Positions 53,241 through 62,158 of a stretch of 64,000 bases of DNA are shown here, piece after piece. Positions within the stretch are counted from its first letter, which is position 1. Every line of letters starts with the position of its first letter. Source of the DNA: CBFIDA01 sp965661085 (GTDB lineage Bacteria; Pseudomonadota; Gammaproteobacteria; Comchoanobacterales; Comchoanobacteraceae); assembly GCA_965661085.1 (NCBI GenBank), contig CBFIDA010000005.1, positions 24,133-88,132 on the forward strand, read 5' to 3'. Below the pieces are notes generated by a model. The model searched no databases. It saw only the letters and a program-made list of their open reading frames with translations, and was not told where the DNA came from. Made by a program: the position numbers and the translations under genes.

Positions 53241-53569
53241 AGATTGCGATCAAGCCATTGTTTTTATTTTCTAATTGGTCGTTTGATATCGACGCCTTAA
53301 CGCCCACCATCAAGCAGCTGTCCATGCTTTTTTCTGTGGTGTTGCTGGCTGCCTTTTTGAAGATCTACCAATGTTATTGGTTGCAGCAGCACGTGGCGCA
53401 ACACACCCATCTGCAAAGCCAATTGCAGCATGTCAAAGCCTACCACAAAGCGTTGCTCTTGGAGCGTTCAACTTTGCTGCGTCGATCACAGGTTCTGGCA
53501 GATGGCCGCCGTTATCTTGGCTTGCGTACGCCCAGACACATCGCGCGGTTGTATTTCGGAGCACGTTGA
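53237..53569 (+). CDS. ftsL: Cell division protein FtsL
   Basis: FtsL is a small bitopic protein of the FtsQLB complex that activates FtsWI at the septum. The 110-aa protein has a cytoplasmic part of about 35 residues, one membrane helix (LSMLFSVVLLAAFLKIYQCYW) and a periplasmic leucine-zipper-like coiled coil. It is identified by position between rsmH and ftsI and by topology, since sequence conservation is low in this family. It overlaps rsmH by an ATGA junction and ends one base before ftsI. Confidence 0.88.
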   Translation: MKIAIKPLFLFSNWSFDIDALTPTIKQLSMLFSVVLLAAFLKIYQCYWLQQHVAQHTHLQSQLQHVKAYHKALLLERSTLLRRSQVLADGRRYLGLRTPRHIARLYFGAR

Positions 53570-53570
53570 T

Positions 53571-55235
53571 ATGGGTTCTGGATCTCCCAAAACATGGCGT
53601 GCGCATTTGATTCTCATGGTGATTTTGATCGGCTTTTGTGCCTTGGGGTATCGATTGGTTGGGCTCACTGTTTTGCAGCATCAATTTCTCAAACATCAGG
53701 GCTCCATTCGCTCGACGCGTGTCATTGAAATGCCCAGTGCACGTGGCTCAATCCTTGATCGACATGGCAGGCCTTTGGCCGTCAGCCTGCCAGCCACAAA
53801 CATTTGGTTCAATCCCAAGCAAAGCCATTGGACGCATTCGGAAGCGCACGCACTTGCAAAAGCACTGGGCATGCCGCTGCGCACCATCCTCGCAAAAACC
53901 CACAATCGGCACCGTGGTTTTGTGTACTTGAAAAAGAAAACCTCTGAATCGGTATGGCACGATGTTCAGCAATTGTATTTGAAGGGCGTGCATGCTGAGC
54001 ACACGTACAATCGTTTTTACCCCATGGCCGATGAAACAGCACAGTTGCTGGGTTTGACCAATGCGTCTGGTCATGGTCAAGAAGGTCTTGAACTCGGTTT
54101 TGATGGTTGGTTGCGAGGCCATCCAGGGAAGCAAATTGTTGAAAAAGATCGCATGGGGCACATCATTGCAGTCAAAAAGGTTCTGAGTGCCGCAAAAGTA
54201 GGCCAGCCCATTCGGCTCACCATTGATCGACGCATTCAATCCATTGCTTACACCGCATTGAAGGATGGCATGCAGAAATATGGTGCCAAGCAGGGCTCTT
54301 TGGTGGTGCTTCAACCCAAAACAGGTGCGATTTTGGCCATGGCCAATTGGCCTTCATTCAATCCCAACAATCTCAAGCATGTCGATTTCAGTCATGTGAA
54401 GAATCATGCCGCCACCGACTTGTTTGAGCCAGGTTCCACCATCAAAACATTCAGCATGATTCATGCTCTGGGGTCCGGGCAGTTCAATGTGCATACACGG
54501 ATTGATACGGGCGCGCGTGGTGTATTCAAAGTCCATGGGCACGAAGTGCGTGACGAGTTCATGCACCACGGTGTGTTGTCGCCAACCGATATTTTACGGA
54601 AGTCCAGCAATGTGGGCATTGCAAAAATGACATTGGCACTGCCACCTGAGGGCTTGCCAAATTTACTCAGCAACCTTGGTTTTTTTCATTTGGCTTTGGG
54701 CTTGCCTGGTGAGGCAACGGGTTACATACGACAGCGCTACACCATTGATCCATTTGAGCTGGCAACTTTGTCGTTTGGGTATGGCATGACCACCACACAT
54801 GTTCAGTTGGCACATGCGTATGCTGTTTTGGCCAACCATGGTGTTGATCCTGGACTGTACCTCATGCAAAATACACCACATGCCAAGCCAAAGCGGGTGT
54901 TTTCTGAGGGTGTTGCGCGTGCTGTCACCACGATGTTGCAACATGTCCTAGATCGGGCTGGAACTGGCTTTAGAGCGCGTATTCCAGGTGTCCAGGTGGC
55001 GGGCAAAACAGGCACTGCCCATGTGGCCATGGGGGGACGATACGCCAAAGATGTATACATGTCATCCTTTGTTGGCATGTTCCCAGCGACTGCGCCTGAA
55101 TATGTTGTGTCTGTGGTGTTGAAGGCCCCCGATGCGAAATATTATTTTGGTGGCTTGTCTGCCGCACCCATTTTTTCAGAGGTGGGCAGCAAACTGATGC
55201 GATTACGTTTGGCCACAAAAGGGGGCTTGCCATGA
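53571..55235 (+). CDS. ftsI: Septal peptidoglycan transpeptidase FtsI (PBP3)
   Basis: The class B penicillin-binding protein that crosslinks septal peptidoglycan with FtsW. It has 554 aa (E. coli 588). A short cytoplasmic N-terminus and one membrane helix (LILMVILIGFCALGYRLVGL) precede the pedestal domain (ARGSILDRHGRPLAVS). The transpeptidase has SxxK in GSTIKTFSM, SxN in SSNVGIAK and KTG in VAGKTGTAHVA. The frame is open back into ftsL, but the ATG at 53571 directly after the ftsL stop is the proper start. Confidence 0.95.
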   Translation: MGSGSPKTWRAHLILMVILIGFCALGYRLVGLTVLQHQFLKHQGSIRSTRVIEMPSARGSILDRHGRPLAVSLPATNIWFNPKQSHWTHSEAHALAKALGMPLRTILAKTHNRHRGFVYLKKKTSESVWHDVQQLYLKGVHAEHTYNRFYPMADETAQLLGLTNASGHGQEGLELGFDGWLRGHPGKQIVEKDRMGHIIAVKKVLSAAKVGQPIRLTIDRRIQSIAYTALKDGMQKYGAKQGSLVVLQPKTGAILAMANWPSFNPNNLKHVDFSHVKNHAATDLFEPGSTIKTFSMIHALGSGQFNVHTRIDTGARGVFKVHGHEVRDEFMHHGVLSPTDILRKSSNVGIAKMTLALPPEGLPNLLSNLGFFHLALGLPGEATGYIRQRYTIDPFELATLSFGYGMTTTHVQLAHAYAVLANHGVDPGLYLMQNTPHAKPKRVFSEGVARAVTTMLQHVLDRAGTGFRARIPGVQVAGKTGTAHVAMGGRYAKDVYMSSFVGMFPATAPEYVVSVVLKAPDAKYYFGGLSAAPIFSEVGSKLMRLRLATKGGLP

Positions 55236-55282
55236 GGGTCATACGTTTGTTTTAATTGAAGTTGGAGGATGTTTGACATTTG

Positions 55283-55356
55283 ATCCTAACCCTGGTTTTT
55301 GAGCTGGGATTTGAACACTGCGCCGTTGAAATTTCACTTCAAAAGCGGGTTAGGAT
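55283..55356 (+). promoter_or_regulatory. 74-nt stem-closed element between ftsI and murE
   Basis: ATCCTAACCC (55283-55292) and GGGTTAGGAT (55347-55356) are perfect 10-base inverted arms. The 54-base interior has further pairing options (TTGAA/TTCAA). It ends 27 bp before the murE start and 17 bp before its ribosome binding site. There is no T-tract. An mRNA structure controlling murE or a DNA site for a regulator are both possible. Confidence 0.5.
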
Positions 55357-55383
55357 GAGCTGTCTGACAACAAAGGAGTAAAT

Positions 55384-56916
55384 ATGTTGGAACACAGGAT
55401 CACAACAGGTATCACATTGTCACAATTGTTAGAGGGGCTTACGGTGGTTGGGCCCGATCTGAATTGTGACATTTTATCGATCACCGATGACAGCCGTTTG
55501 GTGCAACCAGGTGGCTGTTTTATCGCATATCCAGGTGAGCGTTGTGACGGTCGGCATTTCATCAAAGAAGCCATCGATCGTGGCGCCAGTGTCGTGATTT
55601 ATGAAAATACTTCAGTGTTGCCGCATGATGTCCTGCAGTTGCTGAAGGCCGATCATCATCAAGTTGTTGCAGTACCGTTGTCGGATTGTCAACAACGCTT
55701 GGGTTTGCTGGGGGCACGTTTTTATGGTTTCCCCTCGCAACAGATGTTGGGCATGGGTGTGACAGGCACCAACGGAAAAAGTACGGTTGCTTATTTAATT
55801 GCGGCCATGCAGCAGCGCATGGAAGTGGTGTGCGGTATGATCGGCACCTTGGGTGTTGGTACCGTTTCAGATTTGCAACCCAATGGCATGACCACACCAG
55901 ACGCCATGACGATGCAGAAAACTTTGGCTGCTTTCATGGTGGGTGGGGCTGAGTCTTTTTCATTTGAAGCATCTTCACATGGTTTGGACCAGGGGCGTTT
56001 GAATGGCACCAGCATAGACATTGCTGTGATGACAAATGTACGTATGGATCATGGCGATTATCATGGTTCTCGTGCTGCATATGTGGCAGCAAAAACAAAA
56101 TTGTTCAGCATGGCAAGGCGCCACATTGTCGTCAACTTTGACGACCCCATCTCTGAAACATTCATGCATGCAGCAGATTCTGGTGTAGACATACTCGGTT
56201 ATGCGACCCAATCGAAGCATCAGAATGTGCCAACGCTCTTGGCACAGAACATTCAAGCCGATTTGAATGGGGTCCGATTTCAGTTGAGATCACCTTTTGG
56301 TGATGCTGAGATTGTTTCACCATTGGTGGGTGCTTTTCAGGTACAAAACATCCTTGCTGCCATGGGCGCGCTCCTTTGTGCAGGTCATGCCTTGCCTGAC
56401 TTGGTCAAAGCGGTGGCAGACATTCCATGTGTGCCAGGCCGCATGCAAGTTTTTGGTGGCGGTGAGTTGCCTCATGTTGTGGTGGATTATGCCCATACAG
56501 AGTATGCTTTGGAAGCAGCGTTGACGCAGTTGAAGCCTCATTGTGCACACCAGTTGTGGTGTGTGTTTGGGTGTGGCGGTGATCGAGATCCTGCCCGCCG
56601 TTCAGGCATGGGCAAGATCGCAGAGCGTCACAGCGATCAAATTGTGATCACCAACGACAATCCACGCCATGAAGATCCCAAAGCGATCACCAAGGCCATT
56701 GTTGACAGTTTGCTGTGTCCATGGGCAGCCACTGTCGAGCATGATCGAGGCGCTGCCATTGCTTATGCCATCGCACATGCCAAAGTCGGTGATGTCATTT
56801 TGGTGGCTGGCAAAGGTCATGAAACCACTCAAGTGATTGGTGATGAAGCCATGTGGCATTCAGACATTGAGCAAGTGCTGTCGCAATTGAGTGTGCGTGG
56901 GCATGCCAATCTCTGA
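55384..56916 (+). CDS. murE: UDP-MurNAc-tripeptide synthetase (meso-DAP-adding)
   Basis: MurE adds the third amino acid to the peptidoglycan stem. At 510 aa it has DDSRLVQPGGCFIAYPG in the N-terminal domain, ATP loop GVTGTNGKSTVAYL, and the DNPR motif in ITNDNPRHEDPKAI. DNPR marks enzymes specific for meso-diaminopimelate, so the wall is of the gram-negative type. A GGAG box (55374-55377) lies 6 nt before the ATG. Unusually it is separated from ftsI by 148 bp holding a stem element, so it may be differently regulated from the genes before it. Confidence 0.96.
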   Translation: MLEHRITTGITLSQLLEGLTVVGPDLNCDILSITDDSRLVQPGGCFIAYPGERCDGRHFIKEAIDRGASVVIYENTSVLPHDVLQLLKADHHQVVAVPLSDCQQRLGLLGARFYGFPSQQMLGMGVTGTNGKSTVAYLIAAMQQRMEVVCGMIGTLGVGTVSDLQPNGMTTPDAMTMQKTLAAFMVGGAESFSFEASSHGLDQGRLNGTSIDIAVMTNVRMDHGDYHGSRAAYVAAKTKLFSMARRHIVVNFDDPISETFMHAADSGVDILGYATQSKHQNVPTLLAQNIQADLNGVRFQLRSPFGDAEIVSPLVGAFQVQNILAAMGALLCAGHALPDLVKAVADIPCVPGRMQVFGGGELPHVVVDYAHTEYALEAALTQLKPHCAHQLWCVFGCGGDRDPARRSGMGKIAERHSDQIVITNDNPRHEDPKAITKAIVDSLLCPWAATVEHDRGAAIAYAIAHAKVGDVILVAGKGHETTQVIGDEAMWHSDIEQVLSQLSVRGHANL

Positions 56917-57065
56917 TTTTAAATGCAGCCGCCCACCCATGTCGATGTGTGCTTGGCAGGACATATAAGGCCGAACACACCCTGTGCCAAATCATCATGC
57001 TGGTGGCCATTTCAGCATGGTGTGTTGTGTATGTATGCCCTTTGAGTGATTTGTGTAAGTTGGGT

Positions 57066-57093
57066 TTGTTTCATGCATTGGGTGTGCTATGAT
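57066..57093 (+). promoter_or_regulatory. Candidate murF promoter
   Basis: TTGTTT (57066-57071), 16-bp spacer and TATGAT (57088-57093) lie 29 bp before murF, within a 206-bp murE-murF spacer that is longer than usual for this cluster. The rest of the spacer shows no gene. Confidence 0.4.
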
Positions 57094-57122
57094 TGAGCGT
57101 TGATTCCAGCTTAGAGTAAGTG

Positions 57123-58457
57123 ATGAAAGCTTTGATGGATCATGCAATTGAGCATGCTGCCTTATTGCCCAACGATACTTTGGCCGCCTTTGATTCACGT
57201 CGTTTGGTGGCTGGGCAAATCTTTTTTGCTTTACGCGGTCATGCCGATGGTCATGACCATGTCGCACATGCCATCGATGCAGGGGCCTCAGCCATTGTGG
57301 TCTCCAAGCCTGTGGATGTGAGCGGTGTGCCTGTGTTTGTGGTACAAGATGTGCTGTCTACATTATTGGCGCTGGGGCAGAATTGGCGCCAAACCATGCC
57401 CGCAAAGGTGATCGGTTTAACCGGCAGCTGCGGCAAAACATCCACACGATTCATGATCCAGACTTTACTCAAGTCCATGGGGTGTTGTGTGTGTGCCACA
57501 CAGGGCAATTTGAACAACACCATCGGTGTTGCGGTCACATTGTTGTCCATGCGTCAACATCACACGCATGCGGTCATCGAAATGGGCGCGAGTATGCCAG
57601 GTGACATCAAAACACTTACCCAGGCTGTGCAGCCCGATGTTGGTTTGGTTTTGAATGCCCAACCCTCACATTTGGCGGGGCTGAAATCTTTGGCAGGTGT
57701 GGTGGCTACCAAAGGTGAATTGTACGCGGCGATGCAGCATGGTACTGCCATTTTAAATGTCGATGATGCTGCATTTGATGTGTGGCAAAAACGCGCTGCA
57801 CATTTACAACAGCTCACATTTGGGCACTGTGCCAGTGAACCTGATGTGGGTCATGAGGCCCCTGTTTTGAAAGGCATGTTACGCATTGCGCATCAAAATC
57901 AGTTTTTTGAGGGTCAGATGGCGCTGCACGGTGCGCATCATGTCCACAATGCCACAGCTGCCATTGCAGTTTGTGTGGCACTGCAGTTTGAGGTGGCAGA
58001 TGTCATGCCACACCTGCGCCACGTGGTTGGTTTTCCGCGCCGGTTGCAAAGCAAAACAACGCCCTGTGGCGTGACTGTGATTGATGATACTTACAATGCC
58101 AATCCTGCATCTTTTGAGGCGGGTCTTGCATTTTTGGCAGCAACATCGCAGCCCAATAAGTGGGTGGTCTGTGGGGACATGGGGGATCTGGAAGATCAAT
58201 CTGATTTTTTCCATCAATCGGTGCTCGAAAAAGTTTTGCAGATGAATTTGGCAGGTATTGTGGTGTATGGCAAAGCGTTCACCAAAGCTGCCAAAGCCTG
58301 CGAAGCCAAGGTTTTTGTGGCAGACACTTTGGCAGACGTTTTGGCCCTGATGACACAATACACCGTGCCGGGTGACGTAGTCTTGGTCAAAGGCTCACGG
58401 TGCATGGCCTTGGATCAAATGGTGGATGCCTGGATGAAAAGTGAGGTACAAGCATGA
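57123..58457 (+). CDS. murF: UDP-MurNAc-tripeptide:D-Ala-D-Ala ligase
   Basis: MurF adds the D-Ala-D-Ala dipeptide. The 444-aa protein has AFDSRRLVAGQIFFALRG, the ATP loop GLTGSCGKTSTRFM (Cys replaces the common asparagine or valine), NNTIGVAVTLL, AVIEMGAS and DDTYNANPASFEAGL with VCGDMGDL. All are Mur-ligase and MurF features. A GTG directly before the ATG is an alternative start. It overlaps mraY by four bases (ATGA). Confidence 0.95.
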   Translation: MKALMDHAIEHAALLPNDTLAAFDSRRLVAGQIFFALRGHADGHDHVAHAIDAGASAIVVSKPVDVSGVPVFVVQDVLSTLLALGQNWRQTMPAKVIGLTGSCGKTSTRFMIQTLLKSMGCCVCATQGNLNNTIGVAVTLLSMRQHHTHAVIEMGASMPGDIKTLTQAVQPDVGLVLNAQPSHLAGLKSLAGVVATKGELYAAMQHGTAILNVDDAAFDVWQKRAAHLQQLTFGHCASEPDVGHEAPVLKGMLRIAHQNQFFEGQMALHGAHHVHNATAAIAVCVALQFEVADVMPHLRHVVGFPRRLQSKTTPCGVTVIDDTYNANPASFEAGLAFLAATSQPNKWVVCGDMGDLEDQSDFFHQSVLEKVLQMNLAGIVVYGKAFTKAAKACEAKVFVADTLADVLALMTQYTVPGDVVLVKGSRCMALDQMVDAWMKSEVQA

Positions 58458-59527
58458 ATGATGCCTGGCATGTTTTGGGGGGGTGGTGTTTCATGCCTGA
58501 CCACATTGTCTGGACCACTTTGGGCGCAGGGCTGACCAGTTTTGCATTGGTTTTGCTATTGGGGCGACCCATGATTGGGTTTTTATCACAACGACGGTGG
58601 GGGCAGCCGGTGCGTGATGATGGCCCGCAATCGCATCTTAATAAATCGGGCACACCCACCATGGGTGGGGTGCTGATGCTGTCTTCCCTGTCTGTAGCCA
58701 TGTATGTATGGTTGCCACCCATGACAACCACAGCGGGCTTGTGGTGTGTGATGCTTGGCTTTGGCGGGGTGGGTTTGTTCGATGATCTGATGAAGTTGCG
58801 ACAACAAACCAGTCGAGGTCTCTCTGCATGCCAAAAAATGAGCTGGATGTCTCTGGTGACTGCCATTTTGCTGTGGCAGATGCATCATACGCCCGAGTTG
58901 GGCCATCATATGATGGTGGTGCATGTGCCATTTTTGCAACAATCGGTTTGGCCTTTGGGTGGGTGGTGTTTTTTGCTGGGCTACCTCATGGTAGTGGGAA
59001 GCAGCAATGCCGTGAATCTCACCGATGGTCTGGATGGTTTGGCCAGTTTGGTGGTGGCCATGGTCGCAGCTGCTCTGGGCATTGTGGCCTATCACATGAT
59101 GGACGCTGCATCTGCATCTGCCATGCTCACGGCATGGCATACACACCTACAAATATTGGTGGTGTTTGCAGCAGCGCTTTGCGGTGCATGTATCGGTTTC
59201 TTGTGGTTCAATGCCCATCCTGCTGAAGTGTTCATGGGCGATGTGGGTGCATTGGCACTGGGGGCATTGTTGGGTGCGATGGCCTGGATGATGGGGCAAG
59301 CCTTTTTCTTGTGTGTGGTCGGTTTTGTGTTGGTGCTGGAGACAGTTTCTGTCATGCTGCAAGTGATCAGCTTTAAGTGTGTGGGGCGTCGAATCTTCAA
59401 GATGGCACCTTTGCACCACCATTTTGAATTGTGCGGGTGGTCCGAAACCAAAGTGGTGTGCCGTTTTTGGATTTTGACGATGGTCTGTGTGGTGCTGGGT
59501 TTGGCCATGACGCCGTGGGGCATGTAG
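58454..59527 (+). CDS. mraY: Phospho-MurNAc-pentapeptide transferase
   Basis: MraY transfers phospho-MurNAc-pentapeptide to undecaprenyl phosphate, making lipid I. The 357-aa integral membrane protein has about ten membrane helices. Key motifs are GTPTMGGVLML, the catalytic Asp region GLFDDLMK, NLTDGLDGLA and PLHHHFELCGWSETKV with the His triad. Its start overlaps the murF stop (ATGA); it ends in TAG, and murD begins 1 bp later. Confidence 0.97.
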   Translation: MNDAWHVLGGWCFMPDHIVWTTLGAGLTSFALVLLLGRPMIGFLSQRRWGQPVRDDGPQSHLNKSGTPTMGGVLMLSSLSVAMYVWLPPMTTTAGLWCVMLGFGGVGLFDDLMKLRQQTSRGLSACQKMSWMSLVTAILLWQMHHTPELGHHMMVVHVPFLQQSVWPLGGWCFLLGYLMVVGSSNAVNLTDGLDGLASLVVAMVAAALGIVAYHMMDAASASAMLTAWHTHLQILVVFAAALCGACIGFLWFNAHPAEVFMGDVGALALGALLGAMAWMMGQAFFLCVVGFVLVLETVSVMLQVISFKCVGRRIFKMAPLHHHFELCGWSETKVVCRFWILTMVCVVLGLAMTPWGM

Positions 59528-59528
59528 C

Positions 59529-60824
59529 ATGATACAAAAAGTGGTGGTGGTTGGACTTGGTGAAACCGGTTGGTCTGTACTCCGGCATATGCATGGGCGC
59601 TGTGATTTGGTGGTGATGGACGAGGCTGAAGCACCGCGTTATGCCATGCAGGCACGTGCATTGCTCGGCTCAGAGCGTGTCAAGTGTGGTGCCGTCGATC
59701 TCACTTGGTGTGAGGGTGCAGATGCTGTGGTTTTCAGTCCAGGCTTCTCGGTGTGCTCTCCATTCTATCAAGCATTACAACAGCGTGGTGTGTGCTTGAT
59801 GAGTGATGTCGATGTGTTCATGAAGACGGTGAATATGCCGGTCATTGGTGTCACTGGCACCAATGGTAAAAGCACATTGGTGCGGTTGTTGGCCCATGTT
59901 GCCCGTGCGATGGGTGAACGGGTCTTTGAAGGGGGCAATTTGGGCACCCCTTGTTTGGATGGGCTTGCGCAACAGGCATCGTTGAACATTTTGGAACTGT
60001 CGAGTTTTCAGTTGGCGCATGCGCAACCTTTGCCTCTGGACATGGCAGTTTTGCTTAATTTGGCAGATGATCATGCCAGTTGGCATGGTCATATCGACCA
60101 TTATCATCAAAGTAAATTGAAAATCCTTGCCAAGGCCAAGCAAGCTTGGGTTGTTGGAGAGATGGCCAGCCAGGTTTGGTCACGGCATGCCCACAACCAA
60201 CCCGCCGCACATGTGCATGTCATGCCCAATGCGACTGCCTGGTCCGGTCAAACGTCACAAGGTCCATGGCATGTTGATGCGCAGCGTTTGCCATTTGGGC
60301 TTGATGCCGCTTTGGTGGCTGTCATATTGTCTGTTGCTGCAGAGCGGGGCTGGCACCAGGTGCAAGTCCTGCAATCCTTGTATGCATTTAAGGGTTTGGC
60401 GCATCGTCTTGAAGTTTTGGGTGATTTTTGTTCGGTTCGATGGATCAATGACTCCAAGGCCACCAATGCCGATGCTGTTTTGTATGCTTGCCGTCGTTTG
60501 GCGGCCTTGCATCAGCGTGTGGTGCTGATATTGGCTGGCAAGCCCAAAGGTTGGACGCCACAAGCCCTATTGCCCCACCGAGACCTATTCAAAGCATGGG
60601 TGGTGGTGGGTGATCATGCTGAGGATTTCCCAGATGCACTGCCTGATGTGTGTTACCAACGGTGTGAGACTGTGGCTGAGGCCGTTTCTTGGGCACATTG
60701 CCATACGCAGGCTCAAGATTGTGTCTTGTTTTCACCTGGCGGTGCCAGTTTTGATCAGTATCAAAGTTTTGCTGACCGGGGCAATGATTTTAAGCAATGT
60801 GTGCGAGACTTGCACAAGATGTGA
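59529..60824 (+). CDS. murD: UDP-MurNAc-L-alanine:D-glutamate ligase
   Basis: MurD adds D-glutamate to the stem peptide. The 431-aa protein begins VVVVGLGETGWSVLRHM, has the ATP loop GVTGTNGKSTLVRLL, GGNLGTPCLDGL, ELSSFQL, and the C-terminal WINDSKATNADAVLYA and LFSPGGASFDQYQSFADRGNDF, which are all diagnostic for MurD. It is one base from mraY; a 150-bp spacer follows before ftsW. Confidence 0.96.
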   Translation: MIQKVVVVGLGETGWSVLRHMHGRCDLVVMDEAEAPRYAMQARALLGSERVKCGAVDLTWCEGADAVVFSPGFSVCSPFYQALQQRGVCLMSDVDVFMKTVNMPVIGVTGTNGKSTLVRLLAHVARAMGERVFEGGNLGTPCLDGLAQQASLNILELSSFQLAHAQPLPLDMAVLLNLADDHASWHGHIDHYHQSKLKILAKAKQAWVVGEMASQVWSRHAHNQPAAHVHVMPNATAWSGQTSQGPWHVDAQRLPFGLDAALVAVILSVAAERGWHQVQVLQSLYAFKGLAHRLEVLGDFCSVRWINDSKATNADAVLYACRRLAALHQRVVLILAGKPKGWTPQALLPHRDLFKAWVVVGDHAEDFPDALPDVCYQRCETVAEAVSWAHCHTQAQDCVLFSPGGASFDQYQSFADRGNDFKQCVRDLHKM

Positions 60825-60974
60825 ACGTCATCAGAGATGCCATAAAACTGATGTTCAGCGTCAATCAAATCATCTTTCTGTTGGTAAAATAGGATTTTTA
60901 CAACCTGTGTAAAACCTGCTACATTGAATTCGGATTGCAGCCTTTTTACAATCCATTGATGATAAGGAGATGGC

Positions 60975-62138
60975 ATGATCAAAAAAATGCTTGAGGTGAT
61001 GGATTGGCCCACTTGTTTTTTCTCAGGTGCACTGTTGAGTTTGGGCATGCTGATGGTGGCATCGTCTTCCTTAAACATTGCGGGTCACCACTTCCATAAT
61101 CCATGGCATTTTTTCTTACATCATGTGTGTTTTTTGGTTGTGGGTCTCGTGCTGGCTTGTGGTGTTTCCATGGTGCCCATGCGATTGTGGCGCCGTTTGG
61201 CGCCTTGTTTGTTTTTTTTAGGATTGTTGTTGTTGGCACTTGTTTTGGTGCCTGGGTTGGGGCGCAACATCAATGGCAGCACACGTTGGTTGCATTTGGG
61301 GCCGTTGGGTTTTCAAGTGTCAGAGTTGATGAAGCTCTTTTTCATCCTGTATATCGCCGATTTTTTTGTGCGTTGGCAACCTTCTCTTGAGGTTGAATTC
61401 AAATGCTTTTTCAAATACATGGTTGTTTTTGGTATGGTGGCGGTGCTTTTGCTGGCTGAACCGGATTTTGGCAGCACCGTTGTGATATTGTTGAGTTCTG
61501 GCACCATGCTGTTTGTTGTTGGCAGTCGTTTGCGATATTTTGCAGGTGGGGTCGCTCTTGCTGCCACAGCATTGGCCGCATTGGTGTATGCAGAGCCTTA
61601 CCGCATGAAGCGCCTGGTCGCTTTCTTACACCCATGGCAACATCAGTTTTCTTCAGGCTACCAGTTGACACAGTCCCTCATTGCTTTTGGTCAAGGGGGC
61701 ATCTGGGGACGCGGATTGGGTCATGGTTTGCAAAAAATGTTCTATTTGCCAGAAGCACATACCGATTTTTTATTTGCAGTGCTCACAGAAGAATTGGGAT
61801 TGGTGGGGGCCTTGGTCGTTTTGGCATTGTTTTTTGCCCTGATTTGTCGGATGTTTGCCATCGCCAGATTGGCCTTCGCCAAACGGGCGCATTTTCATGG
61901 TTTGGTGGTGTATGGCATTGCCACATGGTTTGCTTTGCAGGCCATGATCAACATTGGTGTCAATGCTGGTGTGTTGCCGACAAAAGGCCTCACTTTGCCA
62001 TTGATGAGTTATGGGGGCAGCAGCATGGTCATTTCTTGTGTGGCATTGGCTGTGGTGTTGCGGGTTTACTATGAAATCAATCATCACAGCCTCGCAGAAC
62101 TCAAAGCATTTTCCATCCATCCAAAACGTTTCTTTTGA
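60975..62138 (+). CDS. ftsW: Septal glycosyltransferase FtsW
   Basis: A SEDS-family peptidoglycan polymerase that acts with FtsI at the septum. The 387-aa protein has about ten membrane helices. Motifs: GRNINGSTRWLHLGPLGFQV with SELMKL, AEPDFGSTVVI (catalytic Asp), QLTQSLIAFGQGGIWGRGLG, AHTDFLFAVLTEELGLVG and the GLTLPLMSYGGSS C-terminal motif. It starts with AAGGAG 7 nt before the ATG. The preceding 150 bp contain a GGATTG/CAATCC inverted repeat close to the ribosome binding site. Confidence 0.95.
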   Translation: MIKKMLEVMDWPTCFFSGALLSLGMLMVASSSLNIAGHHFHNPWHFFLHHVCFLVVGLVLACGVSMVPMRLWRRLAPCLFFLGLLLLALVLVPGLGRNINGSTRWLHLGPLGFQVSELMKLFFILYIADFFVRWQPSLEVEFKCFFKYMVVFGMVAVLLLAEPDFGSTVVILLSSGTMLFVVGSRLRYFAGGVALAATALAALVYAEPYRMKRLVAFLHPWQHQFSSGYQLTQSLIAFGQGGIWGRGLGHGLQKMFYLPEAHTDFLFAVLTEELGLVGALVVLALFFALICRMFAIARLAFAKRAHFHGLVVYGIATWFALQAMINIGVNAGVLPTKGLTLPLMSYGGSSMVISCVALAVVLRVYYEINHHSLAELKAFSIHPKRFF

Positions 62139-62158
62139 TGCGCATTGAGGAACATCAT

